Source of the DNA: Paenibacillus xylanilyticus
Lineage (GTDB): Bacteria > Bacillota > Bacilli > Paenibacillales > Paenibacillaceae
Length of the DNA stretch: 64,000 bases
Direction of reading: 5' to 3'
NCBI RefSeq assembly: GCF_009664365.1
Contig: NZ_CP044310.1
Coordinates: 5,271,501-5,335,500, forward strand
Part shown: in pieces, positions 62,493 to 64,000 of the stretch
Layout: the number at the start of each line of letters is the position of its first letter
How positions within the stretch are numbered: position 1 is the first letter of the stretch
The notes under the pieces: generated by a model
What the model was told of the DNA's origin: nothing
Databases searched by the model: none
The model's input: only the letters and a program-made list of their open reading frames with translations
Program-made: the position numbers and the translations under genes

Positions 62493-63416
62493 ATGTTCGA
62501 GGATTTAAATGCATTTGCGGCAGTCGTGGAGCAATCAAGTCTGAATCGTGCCTCCAAATTGCTGAATCTGTCTCAGCCTGCCCTTTCGCGCAAAATTGCG
62601 AAACTGGAGGATGAACTGGGGGTATCGCTTTTTCACCGCCGAGGCAAACGCCTTGAATTGACCAGTGTCGGCCAACTTGCCTACACCTTCGCTGTGGAAC
62701 AAAAGCAGCAGCAGCAGAAGTTTCTGACCATGCTTGCCCAGTATAAGGACGAGGAGCAAAGCACCATTACGCTTGGAGCGTCCCTGACTACTCTTCAGAC
62801 CACCCTCCCCCCTTTGGTCAATGCTTTCATGGAGAAGCATCCCAACGCCGAGATCAAGCTCGTGACAGGGAAAACACATGAGATTGTTTCCTTTGTCCGG
62901 GACAAAAAGGCAGACGTTGGCATTGTTGCCTCTTCCATTAATGAAGCCGGGCTGAACTGTGTACCTCTCTTCGATGATCACCTGGAGCTGGTTGTACCGC
63001 TTACGCATCCTTTATCCGGGAAAGAGGCCGGGATGGAGCACTTGCAGGATCTGCCCATGATCACCTTTTCCAAAGGCACTTGGTATCGCAAGCTGACAGA
63101 CGATCTGTTTCAGCGCTGTGCCGTCATGCCGGATATTCGCATGGAGATTGATTCGTTTGAAGCCATCGTTCGCCTCCTGCCCACCTGCAAGGCTGCTGCG
63201 CTGCTGCCCAAATCCTATCTCCGTCCCCAGCTGCTTGCAGACAATGATCTCGTCTCCGTGTATCTGCCCCAGCTGCAGCAGACTCGCCGGACTACCTGCA
63301 TGATCTACGGGGAAAAGGAAGATCTCAGCGAAACATCCAGACAGTGGGTCAAAGAAACTGCAGCGCTCTTTACAGCAAAGGCGCCGCTGCCCTCCAGGAG
63401 GACTACGACGCCTTAA
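62493..63416 (+). CDS. LysR-family regulator divergent from sdhCAB
   Basis: Regulator of 307 residues. The DNA-binding helix is LNRASKLLNLSQPALSRKIA, near residues 17-36, with the type-2 effector domain after (TITLGASLTTLQTTLPPLVN). The ATG at 62493 has GAGG nine bases upstream; an ATG seven codons earlier lacks any site. It is divergent from sdhC, so it may control complex II genes in response to a metabolite, as CcpC does for citB in Bacillus. That link is inferred from position alone. Confidence 0.85.
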   Translation: MFEDLNAFAAVVEQSSLNRASKLLNLSQPALSRKIAKLEDELGVSLFHRRGKRLELTSVGQLAYTFAVEQKQQQQKFLTMLAQYKDEEQSTITLGASLTTLQTTLPPLVNAFMEKHPNAEIKLVTGKTHEIVSFVRDKKADVGIVASSINEAGLNCVPLFDDHLELVVPLTHPLSGKEAGMEHLQDLPMITFSKGTWYRKLTDDLFQRCAVMPDIRMEIDSFEAIVRLLPTCKAAALLPKSYLRPQLLADNDLVSVYLPQLQQTRRTTCMIYGEKEDLSETSRQWVKETAALFTAKAPLPSRRTTTP

Positions 63417-63483
63417 TAAATCGATGTGAGCTTCATCTTCGCTTTGCCCTTGCCCTGGCCTTTGCCTGAACGGTGGAATCGGA

Positions 63484-64000
63484 TTAGCCCTCCTGGCTGA
63501 TTACCTCTTGTTCGAACCGGTCGATATCATCATTCATTCCGATAATGACCATGATATCGCCCATCTGAAGCGAGTCCAGGGCAGTCGGAGCGATGATGAC
63601 TCCAGTCTCCTTCTGCAGCGCCACAATACTGCACCCGAAGCGTACACGAGCGTTCAGACTGGACAGCGTGGTATTATGCAGACATGCCGGCACTTTCATT
63701 TCCACAATGCTGTAATCATTGGAAAGTTCAATGTAGTCCAGCAGATTCGGGGTGACGAGCTGATGGGCAACCCGAATGCCCATGTCCCGTTCCGGATAAA
63801 CGACGCGATCAATGCCCAGCTTATCCAGAGCTCGCCCGTGCAAGACGGATATTGCCTTGGCAACGACCGTTTTCACACCCAGCTCCTTCAACAGGATGGC
63901 GGTAAGAATGCTGGTCTGAATATCGTCACCAATGGCTACAATCCCGCAGTCGAAATTACGGATCCCCAGTGAGCGCAGCACTTCCTCATCCGTAGCATCC
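63484..64000 (-). CDS. Ktr/Trk potassium channel regulatory subunit, partial at the window edge
   Basis: C-terminal part (about 172 residues visible, reading on to the edge as DATDEEVLRSLGIRNF) of a KtrA/KtrC-type cytosolic subunit that gates a potassium channel. The RCK_N domain (GIVAIGDDIQTSILTAILL, with the later VYPERDMGIRVAHQL) and RCK_C domain (YSIVEMKVPACLHNTTLSSL, GDIMVIIGMNDDIDRFEQ) are clear. The N-terminal nucleotide-binding glycine motif lies beyond the end. KtrA and KtrC cannot be told apart here. No membrane partner is visible. Confidence 0.88.
   Translation of the reverse strand, partial: DATDEEVLRSLGIRNFDCGIVAIGDDIQTSILTAILLKELGVKTVVAKAISVLHGRALDKLGIDRVVYPERDMGIRVAHQLVTPNLLDYIELSNDYSIVEMKVPACLHNTTLSSLNARVRFGCSIVALQKETGVIIAPTALDSLQMGDIMVIIGMNDDIDRFEQEVISQEG

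Overview
The window looks like chromosomal DNA of a spore-forming Gram-positive bacterium, most likely Paenibacillus. It has strong AGGAGG-type ribosome sites, low-GC-Firmicute protein families (EcsAB, a Ktr-type K+ channel subunit, a three-gene succinate dehydrogenase, a YkuE-like phosphoesterase), a YjcZ-type sporulation peptide, a YheC/D ATP-grasp protein, and Zur boxes matching the Bacillus consensus. No rRNA, tRNA, CRISPR array, insertion sequence or prophage was seen.

Layout. (1) 1-3113: molybdate uptake genes modAB, divergent from a one-component regulator (excisionase-type HTH plus a periplasmic-binding-protein-like domain). Five helically phased TTATA repeats lie between them. (2) 3153-17069: a zinc-starvation island with three Zur boxes. 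One unit encodes a CobW-type zinc metallochaperone, a zinc-free ribosomal protein S14, a DUF3024 protein and the zinc-independent GTP cyclohydrolase FolE2. The second is a complete opine-metallophore operon in the staphylococcal order cntKLMABCDFE. The third is another MFS exporter with its own Zur box. CntM has Arg and Asp at the two published specificity positions, so a staphylopine-type product (D-His, aminobutyrate, pyruvate) is predicted rather than the bacillopaline described from P. mucilaginosus.

(3) 17196-26946: an organosulfur-scavenging cluster (M20 deacylase, two flavin monooxygenases, FMN reductase, LysR regulator, peptide-type ABC importer, glutaredoxin). It resembles the B. subtilis ytm/yxe systems with a different importer. 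Two of its promoters share an identical element and spacing. (4) 26998-42800: an APH-fold kinase, then six glycan genes (five glycosyltransferases and one sugar nucleotidyltransferase), then a 1762-residue protein built from about 135 decapeptide repeats with a lectin-like cap. A YheC/D spore-coat-type protein and phosphatidylserine decarboxylase follow. Several of the transferases carry basic N-terminal extensions, and two share a GYxxGYxxGxxxG motif. The most economical reading is a spore-surface fibre with its own glycosylation machinery.

(5) 43107-58467: ordinary chromosomal genes: an AraC regulator; a MocR regulator that has lost its PLP lysine, divergent from a PNPOx-like protein; an aminotransferase; a YjcZ peptide; EcsAB; a DEAD helicase; a dehydrogenase; CheX; LysR with histidinol phosphatase; an acetyltransferase; and two metallophosphoesterases. 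(6) 58512-64000: sdhCAB, with an unusual 469-base repeat-bearing gap between sdhA and sdhB, a divergent LysR gene, and a Ktr subunit cut by the window edge.

All identifications come from reading the sequence and from family knowledge; no database search was run.
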